Origin: Melampsora larici-populina 98AG31
Taxonomy: Eukaryota > Basidiomycota > Pucciniomycetes > Pucciniales > Melampsoraceae
Assembly: GCF_000204055.1 (NCBI RefSeq)
Contig: NW_006768787.1
Span: forward strand, 951,095-1,015,094
Direction: 5' to 3'
DNA length: 64,000 bases
This document shows positions 10,957 through 21,961 of this stretch, piece after piece (position 1 is the stretch's first letter; the number at the start of each line of letters is the position of its first letter). The position numbers were made by a program, and so were the translations under genes. Below the pieces are notes generated by a model, which saw only the letters and a list, made by a program, of their open reading frames with translations, did no database searches and was not told where the DNA came from.

Positions 10957-11354
10957 TATGGTGGGAGACACCAAAGATAAGAAAAAGCCCAATGAATCTT
11001 GAAATTTTACGCGAGCCCGCAGTTCTCAATTTGGTGAGAAGCCGAGAATAATTGTAAGATCACCTCCTCCAGAGCTTCTCAAAAGTAGCTTTTTAGAATG
11101 TTTCATCAAACATTACAAGAGCTATGTAAGCTGGGGTATCTTACATGGCAAGCTCATCTCTCTGAATTAAATGAATGCCTCAAATGAAAAGGTCACAAAA
11201 GCTATGCGATTGCTCTAGAAAGCTAGTTTTGAGGAGCTCTGGATCAGAGCGTCACCAAAGTGCCCTCGGCTTCTCACCAGTTTGAGAACTGCGGGCTCGC
11301 GTAAAATTTCAAGATTATTCGGGCTTTTCCTTATCTTTGGTGTCTCCCACCATA
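10957..11354. mobile_element. ~400-bp foldback element with TA-type flanks
   Basis: Arms of about 90 bp (10957-11046 and 11266-11354) are inverted copies starting TATGGTGGGAGACACCAAAG and containing TTTTACGCGAGCCCGCAGTT. TA is present at both outer edges, compatible with a TA target duplication (Tc1/mariner or Stowaway type), though the palindromic edge makes this ambiguous. No ORF. Confidence 0.65.
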
Positions 11355-11862
11355 TGATGTTGTGTACGCATCAGATTGCTCATTTTGTTCTTCTGAATAT
11401 CCCCTCCAGGTATACATATATTTAATGCAATGGTACCCGGACGAGGCACAAGGTAGGTTGCCCGGGTCCATGGACTAGCGGGTCCATTCGTCACGCGTCA
11501 GAGGAGAACTCATGCCGGTTAGCAGCCTGGTCATGGTTAGTGAAGACCAAACCGTCAGGCCCGTTCCTGACAAACGGCCGTTCCCCTCAGCTTTGGGAAA
11601 GATCTGACATGATCAAATAGAGAAGAAGTCTTGAGTTGATATTCATTTGTAGAACATCATCTCGAGATCTTCTTCCCCAGTTTCCTCTATTCGATTCCGT
11701 CATTTACATCTTTCCCTCTCTCTCTCACCCTTTCCCTTGTCCGGCTTCTCTTTCATTAGCGCGGCTTTGGATCAAGTCTCCAAGACTTTTCCCTGATTTT
11801 TGTGTTTTTAGAAATTATTTCATAGTATATTAGTTAAAATTTATTGTTTTCAATCAAGTAAA

Positions 11863-12110
11863 ATGTCAAAAAGAAAGAATCCGTCAAGCAAAGAAGGGCA
11901 AGAAATAGTCAATTTATTAACATCAAATGAAGCAAATAGCAATAACAACACCAGTGAAGCAACTTCAGACAAACAGGCTAATGCCAAAAATGTCGAGAAC
12001 ACTTCTATTAGCAACAACCAGGTTAATACCAATAATGTCTTATTAGGTGAAAAGGAAATATCCGGAGGAAATGAAAACAGTTCCTTAAGTAAGCGATCAT
12101 TATATTTTGT
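11863..12110 (+). pseudogene. gag-like ORF of the DIRS-like element, 5' part
   Basis: ATG at 11863 opens an AT-rich, Asn/Ser/Lys-rich frame (MSKRKNPSSKEGQE...) cut off by the MULE terminus at 12115. Composition matches the Asn-rich gag continuation after 18713 and differs from the MULE. A pyrimidine-rich leader lies at 11650-11770. A GTAAGC at 12089 might be an intron donor, so the original junction with the downstream part cannot be defined. Confidence 0.5.
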
Positions 12111-12525
12111 AATAGGATTCCACTATTTTGAGCCCCCTATCCGTGATCCGTAGCCCCCCTCGGGTAATACCCGGGGGGCGTCAGAATTTTTGGAGCCCTC
12201 TTTTCAAAAATAGAGGGCGCCAGAAACTTTTGTAGCCCTCTTTCTAAAATAAGGGGGGCGTCATTTTTTTGGTTTTTTTACATGTTTCCATCCATCCATC
12301 CATCCAAATTGTCTCCAAACTTTTTTTCAGCTTTATCAAAAGATTTTGACACGCACTCACTATGGCACAAAGTTCATACATAATGGCATATTAATTTCAT
12401 GATTCATATCATAGGTGGTGGCATAGAGTGGCATAAGGCATATGTGGACGTATACAACTGAGTCAAACTACAACCGAGTACGTATACGTACAAACAAAAG
12501 AAAGAGAAAACAGGCTATTGAAACT

Positions 12526-15500
12526 TTATACTCGATTGACCCACTTATCCAATTGATGTTGATAATGTTCGATCCACTGTGGTATTTTGCTGTTGAGAAT
12601 TGCCTCCGAAAGTAGCTGACCGTATATTGCAGGGAAGGGAACTTCTTTCACATTTGTTTCGAGCGTTACAAAATGATTGCCATTGAGGAAGGCAAGTATG
12701 ATGGGATCATAATTGTTTGGTGGTGTCCGATAAGGAAAATACGTGTAGCAGTTGACCACATTAGGATCAAATACAATGACCGGACGGTTGTAAACACTTG
12801 CAATAACGTATCCCAAGTACGGCATGCGCAACCAGAATTCCTGGCTACAAGTATAGCCTTGAGGTCCAAGTCTTACAAGGAGGTCTTCAATCACCTCTGT
12901 GGCAAAAGTTTTGACCACTCGACTCTTCACTCGCTTGGTCTGCATTCCAGGGGCAGTAGATATAAGCCGTTCATGGGCGTCCCGAAATGAAATGAGCTCC
13001 TCACAAAGAGCGCTTCGCACCGAAACATATGAATCCTCATGATATATATTGATAGCTGCAGCGATGGCGTAGTAACCACAGTTACCGTAAGCTGGTGGAT
13101 TGTACACTGATTTGATAAAGGGGATGATCATATGAGGTAATTTCTTCAACAACTTCCGTTCTTCTGGCCCGATCTTGTGAGGAGAGATGTTTTTGGAACT
13201 CGAAGCGCCTGTAGATTTGGAAGTTGAAACCTTATCTTGAGTAGCTATATCCTGAATATCATTTTTGACTATTTCAAAAGGTTCATCTGGCATTGGAAAC
13301 ACTACTGATCCAAACGCTCGGCTGCCTTCAAGGGTTTCTCGGACCTTAGGATCGTCTCGTTTCAAATTTAAATCTTCACTAATCAAGCTAAGAGAAAGTT
13401 CAGGAATAAGAACTTGTCGGACAAATAAATCCGGAGTGAGCGGAGCTGATTTTTGTGAAGTGAGATGAATATCGGACTTTGGATCCAAGAGGAATAGTGA
13501 TTTGAGGGTTCGAACAATGATTTCAAACCCCTGATAACCATAACTGACAAAGTCATTCAGAAAACATATCAGCACACGAAGTAGAAGACAACAGTGAGAG
13601 TAGACTAACTATCCAGGTTGTTCTACTTCGAAGTGAGCCATCTCTGCAGGAACCATACGGTGACCTTTTCCCTTGAATTTTTGCTTCGTGTCTAAGAAGT
13701 AAGAGGAGGATTCTTTTGTTTTCACTATGTAACTCAGAGTAGTGCTATGGTTTCTGATGCGACTATGAAAGAAACTTAGTTAGTTTGCAATTACAAAGGT
13801 CGGTTTATACTGATTTGTTTGAATGAACAAACCCTTCTAAAGCACCAAAGTCAATGCTCGTAGGCCATCCCTTGCTAACTCCAAGTGGGATGATTTGTAG
13901 TTCGGCTTCATGTAAATGACAAAAGTCCGCCGTTTGGGTAAACTTTGGGCCAAAAAAGCAAAAGAATGAAGTCAACACGTCAACAACAACCAAAATCTAT
14001 GAAGACAAAGATTACTGACCGGAAGAGACATAGCGCCTGGACGTCCTATTCCCTTGCTAATGTTCGGCATGGCAAGTAGCTTAGCTTTCAACAAAGTCAG
14101 TTTGTTTGAAGGATGCTCAGGGAGAGGTTCATCGCAAAATGGGCACAAGTTTTTCTTCAAGTTCTGATTCTGATTCAGAGGATGAATTGCCTTCATCTTG
14201 CTCTGATTCAACATAGTTCTCGAGTTCGGACTCTGAAGAAGTTTCTGTAAGATTTTCAGAGACGTCTGATTCCAAAACCGAGGTCTTGAGAATGTGTGAG
14301 GCGTCTGAATCGGAAGTTGATGGCTTGAGAAGAGCTTTCTTGGTTTTGGCAACTTTGCCGCGTTTTGAATGAGAGGCAGAGGGGGTAGGAGCACTGGATT
14401 GAACCTGCGACAGCCGAAGGGGGCATGTGGTGATTTTGTGACCTCCAGTTGAACAAAAGCTACATTTCCCAACACGAGGTTTCTTAGCGGCTTCTTTGGC
14501 CTCAAATGATGATATCCATCGGCCTTGTTGAGATTCAGCCGGTCTTTTCTGATTAGCTTTTGGGCGTCCTCGGTTGTTTAGTTTGACTTCGGCGTTCAGG
14601 ATGGGCACCAGGGAATAACGACTAGATTTGAGTAGGGACAACTCGGAAAACACTTTACAAAGTGTGTGTTCAGGAAGTTGCAAAAGGAGATTGAACTTGG
14701 ATCTTGCAGCAGCAATTAAGGCTTCGTGGTTGGCGGGTGGAACATCCATGTCAAGCTTCCATTGTGAATGAATTGAATCGGGAGATATATAATCGTGGTT
14801 GTCTCGAGCAATTGCCAGTTCGTGAGAACACGGAATGCCCCAAGAGCCTCGAAACGTGTGAGAGCAAGTTGAGTTGAGCGAGTCTGGTAATAATTCGTAT
14901 TGAGACTTCAATTTCTTGAGTGCAAAGTGAGATACTACTCCATTTAATTGTTTGAAGAAAACTGGAACTCCTTCAAGGGTTTTGGTCCTTTCAATTCCTA
15001 CCAATACGTTGATCTCTGTCATTTGATGGTCCTCGAATCGCATAAAAGACTGAAAACAAGTGACAAAGTCATTGTTCCGCCCGTCGAGGAATCGTTTAGC
15101 ACAATAGTGACTTCCTTTGACACGAGAAGTAGACGAGTTACCGAAATGAGGGGTTTTTGAAGTGAATAGAGTTACAAACTTTTCTGTGCGATTCAGCCAA
15201 GTATTTTCAAGGTAGCTGAATACATTATGAGCTTTGCCAATCTTAGCCACGGCTTCGAGGTTGGCATCGTACTCTTCAGTTGTTTTGGAGGCAACAAACG
15301 CATTCCAGACCTTCATAAAAGCAGTCCATTTGGGTTCTGTAAATTTACTTTTACAGTTTTTCGCTATGTTTGTGTTGATATGCCAGACACACAAGATGTG
15401 TGCTGCCTCAGGAAAAACCGTACCGATAGCGTTGATGAGAGCCTGTTCTGCGTCAGTCGAAAAAGTTTTGGGTAACTCGACTGTTGAGTTTTCGTCTTCA

Positions 15501-17247
15501 TTCTGAAATATTATCTCCTTCAACTGAGTCAAGGCCCATTCATATTGAGGTTCCTTCTCACTACTCATGAAACACATGGCCACAGTGAATGACTTGTGAG
15601 TGTTTGTTGTCCCAACAATATGTAACAGAGGTAGATTAAATCGATTTGTTTTGTAGGTGCAGTCCAGACTGAGGACGGTAGGAAATCTGCGAGCTAGACG
15701 AATCGCCGAGGGACTGGCAAAAAATAAATTTTGAAGTGTTCCATCCGCTGAGGTGAGTGTACGATGCGCCCAATGACTAGCGGATATGAGATCAAAAAGT
15801 CCCTGGACTGGAGTGCGTCCATTAAGCCACTTATCCCGAAACCAAGCTCGTACATTGTGTATGTCGCGGAGAAGTGGACGAGATCCTGGATCAACGTCGA
15901 TCAAATTTTGGATTTGACCAGCTCGGCAGCCAGTAGATGATAAAAGATTGATCTTATGAAGCGTTTCGGGTGGGAAGCGACGATAGATGGCTAAGTTGTG
16001 GGGTTCGTCAAAGGGAGGGTGGTTGTGACCGTGTTTGCTTGTATCATTGTGATCGTGGGTTACAACCCATCAGTCAACACGTTGGCGGTAGTTGAGTGAA
16101 ACTTCAAATAGACATCCGGTTTTCTTCGAAGAGGTTGTACGTTTGGTTGCTTTTGATTTGACTCGGTTGCCAAGTGCACATCTGAGATAGATTCGAATTG
16201 TGTGATTATGTTTGGTCTTGTGACTCTTGATAGCCAAAGCGTAACCTTGATGTCGCGCGACGGCATTCAGATACATGACTCCATTCTCCATTTCAATGAA
16301 GTTCTTCCCGATTTTGGGTGATAGAAGCAAGCGAACGGGTGTTTGACCTGCAAGGCATTCAAAATATGTCATGTCAGTATTTTGAACTAAGTTTTCGATG
16401 GTATGATTATAAGAGACTGGTTCAACATACCAATGGCAGGCCAGTCGTCGTCTCTCTCAGTAGGATTTTGAGCTAAAGGATCCGCATCGTCTTCTGCGTT
16501 GTTAATAATAAGTGTAGGTTGTGTAATAGCAATTTGATTCGGGTTGTGGTTGTTTGCATCAATGACCGGAATGTTGTTTGAAGTCACAACTGGTGCGATT
16601 GTAGGAGTAGGATTTGGGTAATTTGTATTGTTGTTTGGGGTCAAGACTGATGGATTGATGGAAGATTTGGTGGTTGAATTGACTAACATAGAAGAATCGG
16701 TTGAATCTGAGGTACTAGCAGAAGCAGAGTTAATGGGGCTGTTCAAGTTAATCGAGGGACTGGCTTCTTCGAGAGTTGAAATACGTTGACCACTGAAGTT
16801 GTGTGACTTGACAGGAGGGTAGTTATGGGATGACGATACATTTAAAGATGGCATTTGGGGATATGCAGTTTGGTGCCACTGAGGCTCGAAACAATGGGGT
16901 CCAGGATGATGTGACGGAGCAGTAATGGGATGATACATGAAGGGAGTGTTCGCATCATGCGGAGCTGTTAGTTGATTAACATCTCCATGCGCAAACATCG
17001 AGCGATGATAAGGAAACGGTGGATAAGGGATTCCGGGAGGAGGGTACCAATAGGAATTGGGGAATTGATGGTGAGGGTGAGGTTGAGCGTTTGTATAACT
17101 ACTTGGAGGTGGTATAAATGGGGGAATGTTGATCAAGGACGGGTGATGTTGTGTGGGGTAGGGATTAATGGGATGGTTGTTAAACGGGTGATCCACTCCC
17201 GAAGTTGAATTTTTCGGAAGTGGGGGAGGTGGGGTTTGGTTGGACAT
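12526..17247 (-). pseudogene. MULE transposase fused to RTC4-like and OTU protease domains
   Basis: Exons join as 16431-17247, 16347 to about 14020 (with a frame change near 14,160-14,280, perhaps a ~46-nt intron), 13833-13942, 13610-13762 and 12526-13543, about 1,460 residues. Order: Pro/Asn-rich N terminus; FAR1-type DNA-binding module (LNAVARHQGYALAI); MULE core (LDCTYKTNRFNLPLL, STDAEQALINA, HILCVWHIN); SWIM-like zinc site (WGIPCSHELA); CCHC knuckle (CSFCSTGGHKITTC); RTC4-like region (CPFCDEPLP, FCHLHEAEL, IDFGALEG, PGYYGYQGFEII); OTU cysteine protease with Cys in YGNCGYYAIAA and His in LNGNHFVTLE. The PGYYG junction forms only when the GTTAGT...CAG intron is removed, which argues for one polypeptide. 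An in-frame TGA at 16070-16072 breaks the DNA-binding module, so this copy is probably dead. Confidence 0.75.
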
Positions 17248-17310
17248 GTCAGAGTTTCAACCCTTGACGTACCGTGCAAGGTGCTTTGATGTTGTATACG
17301 TGTGGTATTA

Positions 17311-18221
17311 CAGCTGTTTCAAAAACAAAACTGGTTGTCGTTTTTTTTTTTTTTTTCATATCCGCGGTTTTGAATCTAGCAGAAAAACCGCGCAAAAGGC
17401 TGATGACAGCTGATTACGTGGCATGAGGTTCAATCCTGTTGGACCCTGTTGAATCACATTGCAAGCTTGAAGCCAGCGCCACGTTTGTCCACAACACAAT
17501 TGAGCCATCCTCAACATGCCTGCTGATCGGAATTCACGGCCTTTTCAAAGTTTCAATCAATCACTCCCATATCAAAGAACCACTAATTTCAACACAGCTC
17601 AACAGTCTCGTGGTTCTTATAGCGGTACATCCTCAAGCTTCTTCCACCCGGCTCAAGATTTGACTCAAGAAGCACCAATCCTACATGCACCGGGGCATTT
17701 TCCTTATCAACGTTTCAGCCAAACTGGCCCAATCACATTTCCAACATCACAACCATCAACCTCTATTTCTTCCTATCCACAGAGATCAAGTCGGCCATGA
17801 ATTCACGTTCTTGATCTGAGAATACGAGGGGACGACCACGTTTCTCATATTCTGATGCACTGCGAACCACGGCTAGAGTTGATTCGTATAGTTTTTGCCA
17901 TTGGGTGAGGGTGTCCACATGTACTGCAGATCGCAGATGGCGTTTGACGGCTGCTCGACTCATACCTTCGGACAATAAAGTAATCGCCTGCACTTTGATG
18001 TCGGCGCTGTATCGAGGCATTCTTGTTGTTTTTGTTTCGTGAGATGTGGTGAGGTGGATCTGGCAAGATGGGGGCTTGGACAAGGTGCATGCGAATAGAA
18101 TTTGGATACATATTTGCTCCCGATTGGGAGAATTAGCCCAATCAGGTCAAATAAATTGACCGCGGATATGAAAAAAAAAAGAAAAAAACAACGACAACCA
18201 GTTTTGTTTTCGAAACAGCTG
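17311..18221. mobile_element. Tc1/mariner deletion derivative nested in the MULE
   Basis: Terminal inverted repeats of about 60 bp start CAGCTGTTTCAAAAACAAAA (17311) and end with the complement at 18221; each includes a T/A-rich run and a CCGCGGATATG-type motif. TA flanks both sides (17309-17310 and 18222-18223), the canonical Tc1/mariner target duplication. The only recognisable coding part is a transposase N terminus on the minus strand. Confidence 0.88.
17763..18020 (-). pseudogene. Truncated Tc1-like transposase, HTH part only
   Basis: From ATG 18020 the frame reads MPRYSADIKVQAITLL..., a helix-turn-helix of the Tc1/HTH_Tnp type, then a linker with a KRGRPLVFSDQE segment that normally precedes the catalytic domain. 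A stop follows at 17763. The DDE/D domain is absent, consistent with the 911-bp size of the element against about 1.5-2 kb for a complete one. A plus-strand ORF at 17516-17800 on the opposite half has no recognisable domain. Confidence 0.7.
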
Positions 18222-18712
18222 TAGTTGAGTTGAAGGAAGGTTGATGCCTTGTTGATTTGAAGTAAACACAAAGTTTGAGTGAAGATGAAGAGATCAAGGA
18301 CACAGTTGAAGAAGGGGGGAAGGGGAAATTGGAAGAGCAGTGCTACCTCACTCGCCTGTTCATGTCTGTGCGTGATTTCCGTGCGTCCGGATTGAGGTAA
18401 GTGTCAAACTGTTGATGGATGGATGGATGGATGCTGTAGCCCCCCTTTGGTGCCCCTTTCTTACCAAAGGGGTACCAAAGCGGGCAAACAGTGGTAAACA
18501 GGGCTATTGTTTGGGAAGGTGCCCTCAAAAGTAGCCCAAAGGGGCTGCATTATGGGAAGGTACCCTTGTGTGTAGCCCTCAGGTAGCCCCCAAGGTCTGA
18601 GTCTGCTAATTTCTGGCGTGTGATGTTCGGGTTTCCATCGGGTCAGTTGGGTATGCCCCAAATACAGGGGGGCTACGGGTCATCGCTAGGGGGGCTCAAA
18701 ATAGTGGAATCC

Positions 18713-19696
18713 ATGAAAAATGCAATTTCATCTTTATCACGATTGCCATCAAATGAAGAAATAGCAAAAATAGATTTGAATTTATTAAAACCTAACGAAT
18801 CAATCCCGATTGTACAAACGTCAATCAAAGTTGTAGAAAATGGTTTTACTTTTAAAGAAGGTGCATCAACAGGATCTGATAGCAATGTTGGACTGACTCC
18901 ATTTTTCGAGAAAAATATCAAAGAACTTAAATTACCAGTACCACTAACTATTTTTAATGAAGATTGGCAAGAAGAGGCCTGGCAATATCATGCGGAAAAG
19001 AAAGTAAAAAGCAATGACTCAACTAAGGCTCAGAATCTTTATTCAGGATTGCCATATCCCCATGAATTCTCACAAACCTACATGACTTGGACGATCAATT
19101 ATCAAAATTTCATCAAAGCAATTTGTTATAAATTTAAATATGTGAAGCTAGCTGAATGGTTGGAATTGCATAAAGAAAACGTTGAAAGCATCAGAGAGAC
19201 TGAATGCTTGATGGTCGCGTTTAGATACGATTTGAAGATTTGATCGTTATTATTTACTGAAAAGGTGGTTTATGAAGATGGAACAAACGGTCCTATCAAC
19301 ATATCAAAATTAAGAAATGACATTAAAGAAATTTGTTTTGCAAAGGCTAGGAAATGTGATGAATTAACTTTTAAAGACAATCCATATGCAGAAGGAGGTG
19401 AAAGGCTCGATTGGGACCACAACACCGGTGCGCCTAAGAGTAGACAATCAATATCAAGAAATTCTTCCTTTAATAGTAATTCTAGTTATAATCAAAACAA
19501 CAACAATTATATGAACCAATCTGGAAGTAAAGTTTTCCAAAATTCTTACAACAAACAACCACAATCAAATTCAAATCCAAATGTACAATTTGATGGGAAG
19601 AAGAGAAAAGGATATCATGGAAACCACTTTGATCCTAATTATGTAAGGAAAGCTAAAGGGGTGGAAGGACCTACCGCGAGCACTAGCAAACAGTAG
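18713..19696 (+). pseudogene. gag-like ORF of the DIRS-like element, 3' part
   Basis: The frame resumes right after the MULE terminus and runs 18713-19696, interrupted by a single in-frame TGA at 19241-19243; the frame is the same on both sides. The first half contains a mixed helical region (NEDWQEEAWQYHAEKK, MTWTINYQNFIKA, LAEWLELHKENVE). The second half is Asn/Ser/Gln-rich with a basic KKRKGYHGNHFDPNY tail, as often seen in gag-like proteins of DIRS elements. No zinc knuckle was found. The TGA is one C-to-T change from CGA. Confidence 0.6.
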
Positions 19697-19891
19697 GTTT
19701 ATAATCTTTTAAGATTATTCGCTTAGTTTTTCAATTCTCCTTTTCCTTTCCAGAGACATTGATAAGAAAACTGTACAATTTTATCTTGCCTCTCTATGTA
19801 TCCTGATCAATCGCATTGTGTATCTCTAGATTTTTGTGGATTGAGAATGATTCTAATTTGTTTTGAAATTTATGTTTTGATTTGTTTGTGA

Positions 19892-21655
19892 ATGATTAGT
19901 GCCAATGATAGAAACAATGTACAAGTTGAATTTAATAGAATAATTTCAAACCGAATGCCCCAAAAGAGAGTTTCAAAAATTGAGATCATACCAAAGAAAT
20001 GGCCGACTGAAATTAAGTGTGAGATGAATATAGATGAGTGGAGGAAAGCGCTTAGAAAGGCTAGCTTAATAGACAAATTCAAGGATGTTTTACATGGTTT
20101 CGAATTCGGATTCGATCAAGGCATACCTCAGCATCGGGTTTTAGATCTGCCTTTCTACACTCCGAACAATCATTCATCTTCAGAATTAGCGGCAGAAAAA
20201 ATTCTTAAAAGTATGAAACAAGAAATCGAAAAGAAGAGGATGTTTGGACCATACACTCATGAGGAGGTAATGAAGGTGTTCTTGTTCTTTAGAACAAACC
20301 CTTTGGGAGCTGTAGTTAATGGAGACGGGTCAACCAGACCCATTAACGACTTATCCTATCCTAGGAACGACCCTCAAATTCGTTCTGTCAATTCTTTTGT
20401 CAACGCTGAAGATTTTAAAACAACGTGGGATGATTTTAACAAAGTTGCAAAACTCTTCAAACTGTCAAAAGAACTATTTTTACTCGCCTTGTTCCATTGG
20501 GAAAAGGCTAACCCTAAGATCCCAACCTTGATGGAACAATGGAAATACTTGATGGTTTTAAGCACAACTGGTGAAATATTCCTAGATACTAGGATTACTT
20601 TTGGAGGAGTTGCAGGTTGTGGATCTTTTGGTAGACCAGCAGATGCTTGGAAAAGAATCATGATTTCGGAATTTGATTTAGTAACAGTATTTCGTTGGGT
20701 TGATGACAACCTATTTGTAAAAAGGTTAGGATCGTCAACAGATATGATGGATATAGTCAAACGATCACAGCAACTAGGTGTCTTAACAAACGAGAAGAAA
20801 TGCTCCAAGTTCCAGTACAAACAGAAATTTATCGGATTTGTCTGGGACGGATTTCATAAGACCGTCAAGCTAACAGAAGAAAAACTGGCTATACAGATCG
20901 CACAAATTGAAGAATTCCTTGCGCCAAATGCAACATGGAACTACAATCAGGTTGATGTTGTTGTAGGGAGGCTGTGTCACGTGTCATATCTTCTACCACA
21001 ATTGAAATGTTATCTTTGTAGTTTGTATGGATGGAAAGCGAGATGGGTTCATCATCAGGCGAAGCAACATCTACCTGAGGATGTGTTGGAAGACGTATCC
21101 TTTTGGCTGTCGACGCTGAAATCTTTTAAGAATTTACGATTGATCGCAACACCAGACCCAATCGAGATAAATTGGGTAGGGGATGCCTCGGATTGGGGCA
21201 TCGGAGTTCTGATTGGTGTTAAATGGATCCAGTTCGAAGCCGATGAAAACTGGAGAAACTCAGGCAAACACCCTAGAACGATTGCTTGGTTGGAAACCGT
21301 CGCAATACAATTAGGACTCCTGATGGCAATGAAATTAGGTTATGGTAGAGGAAAGAATTTGATCGTTTGGACAGATAATACGACCAGTCAAGCCGCAGTA
21401 ACCAAAAGGAAATCAAGAGATAAAGAGGTTAACGCTGAGTGGAAAATTATACAGCAAATCTTGATTGATCATCAAATAGACCTTGATCTGAGAAGAGTTG
21501 TCTCTGAAGATAACTTGTCTGATAAGCTATCTAGAGGCAGTAGGGATATCGAACTCCCAGATGGGAGCGTTAAGAAACACGACTTAAAAGATCTTGTGAC
21601 ACTTGACATGCCCGAGGATTTGTTAGGCATTTTATTTCCTGTGGTCACACCCTGA
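19892..21655 (+). CDS. Reverse transcriptase-RNase H of the DIRS-like element
   Basis: An uninterrupted 587-residue ORF from ATG 19892. The RT part shows GSTRPINDLSYPRND, the GGVAGCGSFGRPAD region, the catalytic VDDN box (FRWVDDNLFV), and NEKKCSKF...FIGFVWD typical of DIRS-type RTs. The RNase H part follows: Asp in WVGDASDWGIG, Glu in LETVAIQLG, Asp in VWTDNTTSQAAV, and SEDNLSDKLSRG near the end. There is no protease or integrase. It is the only intact ORF of this retrotransposon copy. The A+T-rich codon use matches the gag-like part and is unlike the more GC-rich recombinase ORF downstream. Confidence 0.85.
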   Translation: MISANDRNNVQVEFNRIISNRMPQKRVSKIEIIPKKWPTEIKCEMNIDEWRKALRKASLIDKFKDVLHGFEFGFDQGIPQHRVLDLPFYTPNNHSSSELAAEKILKSMKQEIEKKRMFGPYTHEEVMKVFLFFRTNPLGAVVNGDGSTRPINDLSYPRNDPQIRSVNSFVNAEDFKTTWDDFNKVAKLFKLSKELFLLALFHWEKANPKIPTLMEQWKYLMVLSTTGEIFLDTRITFGGVAGCGSFGRPADAWKRIMISEFDLVTVFRWVDDNLFVKRLGSSTDMMDIVKRSQQLGVLTNEKKCSKFQYKQKFIGFVWDGFHKTVKLTEEKLAIQIAQIEEFLAPNATWNYNQVDVVVGRLCHVSYLLPQLKCYLCSLYGWKARWVHHQAKQHLPEDVLEDVSFWLSTLKSFKNLRLIATPDPIEINWVGDASDWGIGVLIGVKWIQFEADENWRNSGKHPRTIAWLETVAIQLGLLMAMKLGYGRGKNLIVWTDNTTSQAAVTKRKSRDKEVNAEWKIIQQILIDHQIDLDLRRVVSEDNLSDKLSRGSRDIELPDGSVKKHDLKDLVTLDMPEDLLGILFPVVTP

Positions 21656-21961
21656 TGTTTCAGCTTTGGTGATTTGTAGTTTGCTCTCATCGCTTCTATT
21701 TGTTTAGGACATATCCATTCGACGTCTTTCTTGCTTCAGTTTAGATAGATTACGTAATCTGTATTCTTAGCAACTTTTTCTTTTTGGAGATTAGCTGAGC
21801 ATGGAAATGAAATATTTAATATTGGTCTTGACGCGACGCTGACCTGAAGTAGGCCTGATACAGTTGTGAGACAAGTACCAACGTTTTAATCATTTGTTTC
21901 GGCTTTCCCACAGAGTCACTACTTCACTCAAGAATAGGAATCATCGCCTTCACAATACGAC

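Larger units (their letters stand above)
12115..18712. mobile_element. Mutator-like element (MULE) inserted in the DIRS-like element
   Basis: Ends are inverted: GGATTCCACTATTTTGAGCC at 12115 and its complement ending at 18712. Weaker symmetry continues for about 170-280 bp (GTAGCCCCCC blocks, then CATCCATCCATCC at about 12288 opposite GGATGGATGGATG at about 18418). It carries one large minus-strand transposase gene (12526-17247) and a nested Tc1-type element (17311-18221). No clear 8-11 bp target duplication is visible, so the exact ends are approximate to a few bases. Confidence 0.78.

Noticed and set aside
17516..17800. Plus-strand Ser/Gln-rich ORF in the Tc1-type element
   Set aside because: No domain, no homologue recognised, and it occupies the part where the transposase catalytic domain was deleted; probably chance.
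12115..18712. 8-11 bp target duplication for the MULE
   Set aside because: Bases outside the proposed termini do not repeat; the matching GGATTCC/GGAATCC bases are inverted, so they belong to the TIR.
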